DNA of 64,000 nucleotides, taken from assembly GCA_963788975.1 (NCBI GenBank), contig CAWBIJ010000002.1:62001-126000 (forward strand), written 5' to 3'. Below are positions 20,273 through 27,845 of the stretch, in pieces. This DNA comes from VRUE01 sp963788975. Its GTDB lineage: Bacteria; Actinomycetota; Thermoleophilia; Solirubrobacterales; 70-9. The notes beneath the pieces are model-generated. The model did not search any database. It had not been told where the DNA came from and worked only from the letters and a program-made list of their open reading frames with translations. Made by a program: the position numbers and the translations under genes. Positions within the stretch are counted from its first letter, which is position 1. Each line of letters opens with the position of its first letter.

Positions 20273-20482
20273 CTAACGGCGGCGTCGCGTCCCATAGGTG
20301 TTCTCGGCGATCCAGCCCCCGAGATCGGAGCGGGTGAACCTCAGCCCGCGCTCACCGATCCGAACATGTGGCAGTCCCCGCGAGCGGACCAGCTCGTAGA
20401 CGGTGCTGCGTGGAACGTGGAGGAGCTGCGCCGCTTCGTCGGCCGTCATCAAGGACTCGGTTCGGGTCGGAGCGTCGGGCAT
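20273..20482 (-). CDS. excisionase-like helix-turn-helix protein
   Basis: 69 residues, convergent with the integrase and 7 bp from its stop. LMTADEAAQLLHVPRSTVYE followed by LVRSRGLPHVRIGERGLRF is a MerR-like winged helix of the HTH_17/Xis type used by recombination directionality factors. The basic tail is TYGTRRRR. Role as Xis is inferred from family and position next to int. It could also act as a local repressor. Confidence 0.82.
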   Translation of the reverse strand: MPDAPTRTESLMTADEAAQLLHVPRSTVYELVRSRGLPHVRIGERGLRFTRSDLGGWIAENTYGTRRRR

Positions 20483-20516
20483 CTGTTTCTAGTCCTGTTG
20501 TCCACCAGGGAGGTCG

Positions 20517-20539
20517 TTTGCATCGGTCATTTGCATCGG
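20517..20539. promoter_or_regulatory. direct repeats upstream of the xis-like gene
   Basis: TTTGCATCGG occurs at 20517-20526 and 20530-20539, with a partial third copy (TTTGCACCG) near 20575. They lie just upstream of the minus-strand xis-like start and upstream of the plus-strand gene at 20638, in an otherwise empty 155-bp gap. Spacing of 13 bp suggests binding sites for a small HTH protein. Confidence 0.45.
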
Positions 20540-20637
20540 ATACGTCCGAAAACTCCCGTGAGCGCCCCCAGCAATTTGCACCGCCTCATGGGCGGGCTCA
20601 GTGGAGCGCCATCCGGTCAGAGAGCGAGGATTAGCGG

Positions 20638-21192
20638 ATGTCGGCCGCCGAGTTCATTGCCGCAATCGCATGGCCAGCAGTTGTGCTCATCATTGCTCTG
20701 CTTTTCAGACGACCTCTCACGGACGCGCTCGCCAGTGCCACGGGCAAGCTCGCTGCCGGACCGTTTAGCTTGGAGTGGAAGCGTCGGGTGACTGATGTGG
20801 AGGGTGACCTCGGTTTGCCGCCTTCGATCTCTGAGGGCGAAATTGGGGGAACTGCCGGGAAGCTCGATGAGATCGCTGAGCACAGTCCACCGGCAGCGAT
20901 TGTCGAGGCTTTTGCGCAGGTCGAGGCTTCGCTGAGGTCTGTGCTTGAAGAAAACGGGGTCGTCGTTGACGACGCTCCGTGGAGCGTCCGACGCCTTGCC
21001 GACCTCGCGCGGGAAAAGGGGCTAATCACTCCCGAGACGCATGATGCGGTCGAAGGTTTGAGCGTCCTGCGCAACCTTGCCGTTCACGGCGGCGAGAAGG
21101 ACATATCTCCCCAGCGAGCGCATGAGTTCGTGTCTCTTGCTCAGGGCGTCACCTACGCCATAACGAGCAACGCGAAACGTCAGAACTCTTAG
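20638..21192 (+). CDS. membrane-anchored protein with HEPN-like C-terminus
   Basis: 184 residues. One N-terminal transmembrane helix (FIAAIAWPAVVLIIALLF, about 6-23) is followed by a soluble helical region. The C-terminal part contains VLRNLAVHGGE, an Arg-x4-His arrangement with surrounding helices as in HEPN/DUF4145-like domains. HEPN proteins are often RNases of defence or toxin systems, but some are only structural. No antitoxin partner is obvious. The position between xis and the relaxase makes it element cargo. Confidence 0.6.
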   Translation: MSAAEFIAAIAWPAVVLIIALLFRRPLTDALASATGKLAAGPFSLEWKRRVTDVEGDLGLPPSISEGEIGGTAGKLDEIAEHSPPAAIVEAFAQVEASLRSVLEENGVVVDDAPWSVRRLADLAREKGLITPETHDAVEGLSVLRNLAVHGGEKDISPQRAHEFVSLAQGVTYAITSNAKRQNS

Positions 21193-21453
21193 CGACAGCA
21201 CGACCTTCGACGCTCGGGTGTGAAGAACAACCACGAACGTACAGCCAGCCAATCCCAGAGTCAGGATCAGCCAGCCAAAGACCACTTGCAAGGCAAGAGC
21301 TAACAGCAAGGCAGTCAGGCACTCATGGCAGCTATCAAGCCATGAGAAAGCCACCCAGGACGAAGCCCAACAGCCAACAGCAACCACCCTCACGCCCTAT
21401 CACTTTGTTAAGAGATCGGTGCATTGAGCGCTCTCCACGGACATACCCCGTGG
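21193..21453 (+). other. candidate oriT region upstream of relaxase
   Basis: A 261-bp gap with no supported gene. It contains a perfect 8-bp hairpin, CTCATGGC (21322-21329) and GCCATGAG (21339-21346) with a 9-nt loop, and repeated GCCAGCC and AACAGC-type short motifs. MobF relaxases are usually encoded next to their oriT, which carries hairpins beside nic. The nic site itself cannot be placed from sequence alone. Confidence 0.45.
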
Positions 21454-24400
21454 ATGCTCTCAATCGGAAAGCTCGGCAAAGGACAGGAGCGCTACTACCT
21501 CGACAAGGTTGCGGAAGGCGCTGAGGACTACTACTCCGGCGAGGGTGAGGTCGCCGGGGAATGGCTCGGCGATGCCGCCGAGGGCCTGGCCCTCTCCGGC
21601 GAGGTCGAGGCGGCGCAGCTCGAAGCGATGCTGACCGGCCGCAACCCGGTTGACGGGGAGCCGTTGGTCGGGATGCGCGGCGTCCCTTCCAGCGGCTCGG
21701 TCCCCGGCTTCGATCTCACCTTCTCGGCTCCCAAGTCCGTCTCCCTGCTCTGGGGCCTTGGCGGGCCCGTCGCCGCCGTCGAGGTCAAAGCCGCCCACCG
21801 CGAAGCGGTCGCCGCCGCCCTCGACTACATGCAGCGCGAGGCGTGCTGGACGCGGCGCGGAGCCGGAGGTTCGGAGTTCGTCAAGGGCAACGGCTACCTG
21901 GCGGCGGGCTACCTCCATCGCTCCTCGCGCAACGGCGATCCGCAGCTGCACACCCACGTCCTCGTCGCCAACGCGACCAAGGGGCCGGACGGCCGCTGGA
22001 CCCGCCTCTACCACCCGGCGATCTACGACCACGCCAAGACCGCCAGCTACATCTACGAGGCCCACCTTCGCCACGAGCTGACCCGCCGCCTCGGCGTCGA
22101 GTGGCAGCCGACCCGCAAGGGCATCGCCGAGATCGCGGGGTTCGCCGACGAGCACCTACGGGCGTTCTCCACCCGCCGCGCGGAAATACTCGAGGCGGCG
22201 GGCGGGGATGCTTCCGCACGCTCGATGCAGGTCGCGGCGCTCGCCACCCGCAAGCCGAAGGAGCCCGACGTCGGCCACGGCGAGCTGTTGGCGCGCTGGC
22301 GATCGAGGGCCAATGAGATCGGCTTGGACCGGGAGGCGATCGCGCGCACCTTCGACGGAGAGGCAGCGCTGCGGATCGACCGGACGGCTCCTCCCGTTGT
22401 CTCGGAGATTCAGCTCGGCCGAGCGGTCACGGCGTCGGCGTCCCACTTCGACCGCCGCGAGGCGATCCAGGCCGTCGCCGACGCGCTCTCGCAGGGTGCG
22501 CCGGGAGCCCAGGTCGAGCGCCTGGCCGACGCCTTCCTCGCGTCCGACTCCGTGATCCAGATAGCCGAGGGCGCGAAAGGCCCCCGCTACACGACCCGTC
22601 GCATTTGGGAGCTTGAGCGCGAGGCGCTGGCCGCTGCCGAGCGAATGCGGGCGCAGGGACCGGACCCCGCAGGCGAGCTGATCGCAGCTCGTGTGATTCA
22701 CGCTCGCCCGACCTTGAAGGCCGACCAGCGCGAGATGATTCGCCGCCTGCTGACGAGCCCCGAGGGAGTCGCCGTGGTGATCGGCGAGGCGGGCAGCGGC
22801 AAGACCTTCGCCATCGTCGCGGCAGCCGAGGGTTGGGCGCAGGCCGGGATCGAGCTGCGCGCCGCTGCGCCAACCTGGCGCGCGGCGAACGTGATGCGAG
22901 CCGAGGGCTTGCCAGCTTCGAGCATCGCAAGCTTGCTCTTGCAGCTCGACCGGGCCGAGCATGACGGCGGCGAGGGCTTGTCGCACGGATCGGTCCTCTT
23001 GATCGACGAGGCGGGGATGGTGGACTCCGCGGCGCTGGCGCGACTCGTCTCCCATGCCGAGCGAGCGCAAGCGAAGTTCGTCCTCGTCGGCGACCCCGAG
23101 CAGCTCGGCGAGATCGAGGCGGGCGGGCTGTTCCGGGCGCTCGCCGAGCGCGGCGAGCCGATCTACCTAGACGAGGTGATCCGCCACCGCCACGATCTCG
23201 ACCGCGACGCCGCGAAACGCATACGCGAGGGCGAGGGCCGCGAGGCATTGAGCCTCTACCAGTCATCGGAGCGGGTCACGGTCGCCCCGAACGCCGAGGA
23301 GCGCCGCGAGGCGATGGTCCGCGACTGGCACGAGGCATTCGAGCGCGGCGAGGACGCCGTGATGGTCGCCAAGCGAAACGCCGACGTGAGAAAGCTGAAC
23401 GAGCTTGCGCGCGAGGTCCGTCGCCAGGACGGGCAGCTCGGAGCCCAAGAGATCGAAGTGGGAGAGGCCGGCTTCGCCGCCGGCGATCTCGTCATCACCC
23501 GCGTCAACGACCCGCGCGCCGAAATCTTCAACCGCGAGCGCTGGCGCATCGCCGAGGTCGACGCCGCCGAGCGGCGCGTCGTCCTCGACGGCATCGACCA
23601 GGCCAAGCGGGTCGAGATCGGCGACGACTACCTGGCGCGGACCAACCCGCACTCAGAGGCCCCGGCGCTCGAACACGCCTACGCAGTCACGACCTACTCG
23701 GCGCAGGGCACGACCGTTGACCGGGCGTTCGTCGCTGCTGATCCGTCGATGGACAAGCAGGAGCTTTACGTCGCCGCCTCGCGCAGCCGCGAGGAGACGT
23801 TCATCTACGCCACGCCGGAGATTCAGACCCACCGCGAGGAGATCGCGCCGGAGTCGCCCCACCTGCGTGAGGGCATCCCGCACATCGGCGAAGCCGCCGA
23901 GCGTGACCGCGCCCAGCTCGCAGCGCACGACGAGGCGCTGCGCTCGCAGTTCTCCGGCCTGCTGACCGAGGAGCTGGTCGCCCGACGCGCCGAGCTGCGA
24001 CCTGCTGCAAGCCATGAGGAGAGCCGGGAGAGCCAGCGCCGCAGCTTGCAGGAGCGGATCGAACGCGCCCGCGATCACATCGACGGCTTCGAGTCCGAGC
24101 GCGAGGCAGCGCAAGCGCTACCGCGCCGCGAGCGCCGCGACGAGCTGGCCCGCATCGACTCCTGGGAGGCGAGGTCGCGCAGGCAGACCGCGCAGCTCGA
24201 AGCCGAGCTGGCGGATATGCCCGTCGTCGGCGACGCGGCCCGCCGCGAGCTGGCCATAGCCGATCAGGGTCTCGCGCAGCGCCGCGAGCTGGCGATCATC
24301 GCCGCGCGGATCTCCCCGCCCGCCTACGTCAAGGCCGAGCTGGGGGAGAGGCCGAGCGATCCGACAAAGCGGAAGGCATGGGATCGCGGTGTGTCGCAGA

Positions 24401-24594
24401 TCGAGCGCTACCGCCAGGAGCACCGCGTCACGGACCCAAACAGAGCCCTTGGACGAGTGGCGAAACGAGGAGCCGAGCGAGCGCGACAGGAGGCGACGTG
24501 GCGGCGAATCCGAGAGGCACAGCGAGCCCTTGGCCTTGGGCAGCACGCGGCGCGAGCGCGCCAGCTCGGGCGGGGGCTGAGCATCGGTCGGTGA
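21454..24594 (+). CDS. MobF-family conjugative relaxase-helicase (TrwC/TraI-like)
   Basis: 1046 residues from ATG at 21454, chosen because MLSIGKLGKGQERYYLDKVA is the normal MobF N-terminus; an upstream TTG is possible. The relaxase domain (about 1-300) has VPGFDLTFSAPKSVSLLWGL and the metal-binding histidine motif LHTHVLVAN. A central RecD-like helicase has Walker A IGEAGSGKTFAI, Walker B LLIDEAGMVDSAAL and VLVGDPEQLGEIEAGG, then a late YAVTTYSAQGTTVDRAF motif. The C-terminal ~200 residues are charged and coiled-coil-like. It nicks and unwinds element DNA for transfer. It is the only transfer gene recognised here. Confidence 0.93.
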   Translation: MLSIGKLGKGQERYYLDKVAEGAEDYYSGEGEVAGEWLGDAAEGLALSGEVEAAQLEAMLTGRNPVDGEPLVGMRGVPSSGSVPGFDLTFSAPKSVSLLWGLGGPVAAVEVKAAHREAVAAALDYMQREACWTRRGAGGSEFVKGNGYLAAGYLHRSSRNGDPQLHTHVLVANATKGPDGRWTRLYHPAIYDHAKTASYIYEAHLRHELTRRLGVEWQPTRKGIAEIAGFADEHLRAFSTRRAEILEAAGGDASARSMQVAALATRKPKEPDVGHGELLARWRSRANEIGLDREAIARTFDGEAALRIDRTAPPVVSEIQLGRAVTASASHFDRREAIQAVADALSQGAPGAQVERLADAFLASDSVIQIAEGAKGPRYTTRRIWELEREALAAAERMRAQGPDPAGELIAARVIHARPTLKADQREMIRRLLTSPEGVAVVIGEAGSGKTFAIVAAAEGWAQAGIELRAAAPTWRAANVMRAEGLPASSIASLLLQLDRAEHDGGEGLSHGSVLLIDEAGMVDSAALARLVSHAERAQAKFVLVGDPEQLGEIEAGGLFRALAERGEPIYLDEVIRHRHDLDRDAAKRIREGEGREALSLYQSSERVTVAPNAEERREAMVRDWHEAFERGEDAVMVAKRNADVRKLNELAREVRRQDGQLGAQEIEVGEAGFAAGDLVITRVNDPRAEIFNRERWRIAEVDAAERRVVLDGIDQAKRVEIGDDYLARTNPHSEAPALEHAYAVTTYSAQGTTVDRAFVAADPSMDKQELYVAASRSREETFIYATPEIQTHREEIAPESPHLREGIPHIGEAAERDRAQLAAHDEALRSQFSGLLTEELVARRAELRPAASHEESRESQRRSLQERIERARDHIDGFESEREAAQALPRRERRDELARIDSWEARSRRQTAQLEAELADMPVVGDAARRELAIADQGLAQRRELAIIAARISPPAYVKAELGERPSDPTKRKAWDRGVSQIERYRQEHRVTDPNRALGRVAKRGAERARQEATWRRIREAQRALGLGQHAARARQLGRGLSIGR

Positions 24595-24598
24595 ATCA

Positions 24599-24715
24599 CC
24601 CCGACCTACCGGCGATTGAAGCACCGCTCAGGCGGCCGTCAACCCCCTGCGGGGGTCGGGCGCAAGCGCCCTTGACTGCCGCCCTCGCGGTGCTATTTCT
24701 GCGGGTAGGTCGGGG
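24599..24715. terminator. large imperfect inverted repeat between convergent genes
   Basis: CCCCGACCTACC (24599-24610) pairs with GGTAGGTCGGGG (24704-24715). Further inward are matching GCACCGC and GTCAA segments, then hairpins ACCCCCTGCGGGGGT (24642-24656) and GGGCGCAAGCGCCC (24658-24671). Lying between the relaxase stop and the opposing stop at 24721, it probably ends transcription from both sides. A replication or transfer role is also possible. Confidence 0.6.
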
Positions 24716-24720
24716 GAGGG

Positions 24721-25071
24721 TCAGGCGGCGGCAAGCGCCTGGCGATCCCTGATCTCGACCTGATAGTCGGCAGGCAGCGGTACAGCCGGAGCGTCGTGCT
24801 TGGGCTCGCGGCGGCGGGTCAGTAGGTGCTCGAAGAAGGCGAGCGCGCCGCCACGGGGAGCGGCGACGATCTCCCGACCATCGGGATAGATGATTGCGAC
24901 GGGGCGATGCTCTCCCACAGCCTCGGCGAGGATCGCACCGAAGCTCTCCTGGTCAGCGGCGATGAAGGTGGTCCCCTCGGGATAGCGATCAGGATCGAGC
25001 ACAGCTTCGACCAGTCGCTCATTGGCGATTTCGCCTGCTCGGGTGAACTTGCTGCGCTCTAGCTTCTCCAT
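24721..25071 (-). CDS. hypothetical protein (element cargo, second of a coupled pair)
   Basis: 116 residues, not recognised. The N-terminus is helical and charged (MEKLERSKFTRAGEIANERL). The middle is alpha/beta (TTFIAADQESFGAILAEAVG, then RPVAIIYPDGREIV). No transmembrane segment or cysteine pair is seen. It overlaps the upstream gene (25059-25352) by 13 bp, so the two are translated together. The paired, overlapping, small-gene layout resembles toxin-antitoxin or antirestriction cargo, but no family motif supports either. Confidence 0.6.
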   Translation of the reverse strand: MEKLERSKFTRAGEIANERLVEAVLDPDRYPEGTTFIAADQESFGAILAEAVGEHRPVAIIYPDGREIVAAPRGGALAFFEHLLTRRREPKHDAPAVPLPADYQVEIRDRQALAAA

Positions 25072-25352
25072 GAGTCCGCGATTGCTTTCCAGTGGTCGAT
25101 CAGATAGTCGATGGCTTGAGGTGCGATCTCATTGACCGTCCCCTCGGCAAACTGTTCCGCAGGTTGCTTCTCGTCCCCAGTGTAGCGGTGCATATCGTGG
25201 TCACCGTGGGCATTGTCGAAGAGGCGAATGGTCTGCCAGCGGCCCTCGATTCGGAGCTGGAGCATGATCGCGTAGCGCTCCAGCGGACGGCCGTCGAACT
25301 CGATCAGAATGCGCGCATCGTCGGCGAGCGGACGGATGAACGGATCGGACAT
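25059..25352 (-). CDS. hypothetical protein (element cargo, first of a coupled pair)
   Basis: 97 residues from ATG at 25352. Sequence features are ARILIEFDGRPLERYAIMLQ, then RLFDNAHGDHDMHRYTGDEK, a His/Asp-rich stretch that could bind metal, and an acidic/aromatic C-terminus. I recognise it only as resembling a small conserved family with a 'DNAHG-x-HDMHRY' motif; function unknown. It is divergent from the HTH protein at 25394 with a 41-bp gap, so that protein is a candidate regulator of this pair. Confidence 0.62.
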   Translation of the reverse strand: MSDPFIRPLADDARILIEFDGRPLERYAIMLQLRIEGRWQTIRLFDNAHGDHDMHRYTGDEKQPAEQFAEGTVNEIAPQAIDYLIDHWKAIADSWRS

Positions 25353-25393
25353 TGCCGAAACGTATCCACGCGCTCGGCGAATAGGCTGCGGGA

Positions 25394-25603
25394 ATGACGA
25401 AGGACTCCAAGGAGAAAGCCCGCGCCGACGTGAAGCGGGCTCAGTCCAAAGTCGAGCGCGGTCAGGGTCAACTTGAACGAGCCCGTATTGCTCGGCGCGA
25501 GAGTTTCGAGCAGGCGCGGGCGGCAGGGCTCTCTCTGGCCGAGATCGGCAAGGCGGCCAACCTTCATCGGAGCCGAGTCGATCAGATCCTCAAAGGAAAG
25601 TAG
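25394..25603 (+). CDS. small coiled-coil/HTH DNA-binding protein
   Basis: 69 residues. The first ~45 are a continuous charged helix (KEKARADVKRAQSKVERGQG onward). The rest, GLSLAEIGKAANLHRSRVDQ, is a compact helix-turn-helix like those in sigma-4/Xre-type small regulators. It is divergent from the coupled pair 25352-24721 and followed by a perfect palindrome (25610-25633). Likely an element regulator, or a guide-helix protein binding the relaxase region. Confidence 0.65.
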   Translation: MTKDSKEKARADVKRAQSKVERGQGQLERARIARRESFEQARAAGLSLAEIGKAANLHRSRVDQILKGK

Positions 25604-25609
25604 CCCATG

Positions 25610-25633
25610 AACTGTCTAGTGCCCTAGACAGTT
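25610..25633. promoter_or_regulatory. perfect 10-bp palindrome, operator or terminator
   Basis: AACTGTCTAG (25610-25619), loop TGCC, CTAGACAGTT (25624-25633). It begins 6 bp after the stop of the HTH gene and precedes the gene at 25724 by about 90 bp. There is no T-run. A possible -10 (TACTCT, 25638-25643) directly downstream favours an operator over a promoter for the next gene. Confidence 0.55.
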
Positions 25634-25723
25634 CTGCTACTCTGCGGACGACTCGAAAAAGCGGCTCCCGGCGGCGGGTCAACGCCAACCGAGAGCCTGA
25701 CCACAAGGAGCGTGTTCCTCCTC

Positions 25724-26077
25724 ATGGCTAAGAAGAACCCTACGGGCGGCGAGCGGGACGTGCCGCTCGACTTCTCCCCCGCCCACATGGCGATCCTCAG
25801 AGGCGATCTCGGCGCTTGCCTGGACGGCCTGCTCGGTGACTTGGAGACTCCCGAGAGGCTGCGGAACCCGAAGCGCTCCCGGCAGGAAGCCGACGCCTAC
25901 GAACGACTACTGGCAGGACTGAGGCAGCGCAAGCTCACCCTGCCCGACAGAGGGGCCCGCAAGGTTCTCAAAGAAGCGGTGGCCGCATCGGATCGGATGG
26001 ACAACTACACGGAGGTCGTCGCCAATCACGACGCGCTCCACGGCCTGCTGGCGGTCCTCGACGGAGCGCGGCCCTAA
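25724..26077 (+). CDS. hypothetical protein (element cargo)
   Basis: 117 residues from ATG at 25724 (MAKKNPTGGERDVPLDFS). An in-frame GTG at 25712 sits too close to the AAGGAG at 25705-25710 to be the better start. Mostly helical and soluble, with RGDLGACLDGLLGDLETPER and a basic middle (RLRNPKRSRQEADAYERLLA). No known motif. Its stop TAA overlaps the next ATG by one base, so it forms an operon with 26077-26397. Confidence 0.6.
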   Translation: MAKKNPTGGERDVPLDFSPAHMAILRGDLGACLDGLLGDLETPERLRNPKRSRQEADAYERLLAGLRQRKLTLPDRGARKVLKEAVAASDRMDNYTEVVANHDALHGLLAVLDGARP

Positions 26078-26397
26078 TGCTGCGAGGCGGCGGTGCCTGG
26101 CGTCGCCGCCAGCGGCGCGCTCCCATGCTCACCATCAGGAGTGAGAGCGAAATGCAGCGCGTGGTCCTCGACGTGATCCTGCGCGAACACCCGGTGCTGC
26201 TGACGTTTCCGGCGCTGGCGACCGAGCTGTTCGAGAACCCCAACGATCTCGTTGGCGCAATCGCAATGGCTCGGGCTATCCGCGAACTCGTCATGGAGGG
26301 GCTGCTGTACAGCAACGGCGTCCTCGTCCTACCGAGTCGCCCCGCGCTTCACATCAAGCGGCTGAGTGGACGAGAGGGATGGAGGGCATGGCAATGA
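26077..26397 (+). CDS. small winged-helix-like protein
   Basis: 106 residues from ATG 26077; a start at ATG 26125 (MLTIRSESEMQRVVLDVILR) is equally plausible and removes an Arg-rich leader. The body (REHPVLLTFPALATELFENP, then ARAIRELVMEGLLYSNGVLV) looks like a winged helix ending in a beta hairpin. Similar small proteins occur in Solirubrobacterales-like genomes, from memory. Directly downstream of, and overlapping, the preceding gene. Confidence 0.6.
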   Translation: MLRGGGAWRRRQRRAPMLTIRSESEMQRVVLDVILREHPVLLTFPALATELFENPNDLVGAIAMARAIRELVMEGLLYSNGVLVLPSRPALHIKRLSGREGWRAWQ

Positions 26398-26741
26398 CGG
26401 CGGTTTCTCGGGGGTCGAAGTTCTCGGGGGGTGCTTGCTTCCCCGGTAGGGGGCAAGCGCAGGCCACAGGGACTCCCTGGGTGGCTTCGCCCCCCGGAAA
26501 GCCGCATCGACTGTTTTGCCGTGCTCGCCTGTCAAGCAGTAAGTCAGCGGTTTCTCGGAGGTCGGGGCTCTCGCAGGGAGGGCAGGGGGTGTTGCAAGCC
26601 CAGGCACCCTCGCCTTGCCTCGGCCTCCGAGAAACCGCTGAGTACGGGCACGCATTTATTCGCTGGACGCGCTTCATGCGAAGCTTGCCGAGTGTTCCTT
26701 GAGCAAGCGGCTCGGCTGTGGAGGAACCGGCGCAGCTGAAG
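26398..26741. repeat. non-coding, hairpin-rich repeat region
   Basis: No supported gene. GGCGGTTTCTCGG-type repeats occur at 26398-26417 and 26545-26567 on the plus strand and inverted at 26618-26640; a variant is at 27368. The second and third form a perfect 17-bp stem (26545-26561 with 26624-26640) around a 62-nt loop. Additional hairpins lie near 26433-26458 and at CAGGGACTCCCTG. Overlapping open frames on both strands here reflect the repeats, not genes. Confidence 0.6.
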
Positions 26742-27278
26742 CTAGCTAATCGAAAGCTCGTCAGGAATTAGATCGACGTTCCACCCGAGTGCCGTGGAGA
26801 GCGCGTAGCCGAACTTCTCCTCACGTGACTGCTGCCGGTCTTCGACCCCACGTATCCAGTTGACCACAAACGAGACATGGGCAGGGTTCGCTTTTGGCAG
26901 CGAGATTGTCCAAGCCCGGTGAAGCCGGTTGACACCGGATTGCTCATGGATTTCGACATCGCTGATATGAAGTCGCGCATCCTCGTTGATGGGAAACCGC
27001 TCACAAAACACGAATCGCTGTCCACTGTCGTCTAGCTCGGAAGCTGCTCGGTAGAGATGTTTACCCTCAAGGACTAGAAGCCACCGGCGTCGCCCTTGGT
27101 CGGTCCCCCCTTGATCGAGGTTGACTGACTCCACAATGGCCCACAAATCTGACTCCGGAAGCACCGACGCAAGTGACCGACCAATTTGCCCAATTGCTAT
27201 ATCGGCCTGATCAAAATCCTGGATGTCTTCCTGCCGGACCCATTCCTCCGCGATCTCTTTTGCTTTCGCGTGATTCAT
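26742..27278 (-). CDS. hypothetical protein (element cargo)
   Basis: 178 residues from ATG at 27278; the frame stays open upstream to 27467 but that part is not protein-like. Begins MNHAKAKEIAEEWVRQEDIQ. It has alternating charged and aromatic segments (RRWLLVLEGKHLYRAASELD, RFVFCERFPINEDARLHISD) and a helical C-terminus. No transmembrane helices and no recognised domain. Codon use is less GC-extreme than in the flanking core, consistent with transfer. Confidence 0.55.
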   Translation of the reverse strand: MNHAKAKEIAEEWVRQEDIQDFDQADIAIGQIGRSLASVLPESDLWAIVESVNLDQGGTDQGRRRWLLVLEGKHLYRAASELDDSGQRFVFCERFPINEDARLHISDVEIHEQSGVNRLHRAWTISLPKANPAHVSFVVNWIRGVEDRQQSREEKFGYALSTALGWNVDLIPDELSIS

Positions 27279-27845
27279 AAGCCCAACTAGGATGGCAGCG
27301 ACATGCGACGGAACCGCTGGCGTCGGTTCGTCTCTAAGGGAGCATGTCCATGAGCTAAGGCCCTGCTCGGCGGTTTCTTGGTATCCGACCCAATCGGCAT
27401 GCTGGGCAGGTGCCGCTTGTCTACAGGAGCATGAGGCTCGATGACAGCGATTTGCAGCCCCCGGCACTCCGTCGGAGAAGGATGCCCTTCGCCTGATCCA
27501 TCAGCAAAACGGCCCGCGAGGGGCGACAGGGGCTAGCCCCGGCCTACATGGCATATCGGGGCCTCGGATCGGATTCGGACGGCCAGCGGACCGGCGACAA
27601 AATTTGTCGCGACAGGGGGCGAAGGCGCGATACCCGGCGAACCGAGGCCGCGAGAAGGTTGCCAGGAGTCCACTGTCGATCAGCGAGGCGGGATCGGCGC
27701 GAAACGACGTCGATCTGTCGCTCTTCCCTCAGGAACCTAGATTTTAGCGGCGTATTGCCTGGTTCTCCTACGCGAGTGGGGGGTATGCCAGGTAAAGGGG
27801 AAGCTATGGCCGAGGAGAATCGCTAGTTCCGCCGGGCGGACGACA
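27279..27845. other. 567-bp gap without a supported gene
   Basis: No convincing coding region. It contains a variant of the GGCGGTTTCTTGG repeat (27368-27387), the palindrome GGGGCTAGCCCC (27529-27540) and the inverted repeat CGACAAA-A-TTTGTCG (27595-27609). The latter two are operator-like. A 92-codon open frame at 27548 is Arg-rich and judged spurious. Confidence 0.5.

Noticed and set aside
21022..21393. Minus-strand frame with hydrophobic stretches over the HEPN-like gene end and the candidate oriT
   Set aside because: It overlaps a better-supported gene on the other strand and has no ribosome site or family similarity; the gap is better read as non-coding.
24721..25352. Firm toxin-antitoxin call for the two overlapping cargo genes
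   Set aside because: Only the layout fits; no toxin or antitoxin motif is visible, so they are left as unknown.
26329..26739. Overlapping frames on both strands in the repeat region
   Set aside because: They share translated repeats (QRFLGGRG-type) because of inverted DNA repeats; none is protein-like.
27548..27826. 92-codon open frame
   Set aside because: Arg-rich, no plausible start signal, and it spans palindromes; judged spurious.
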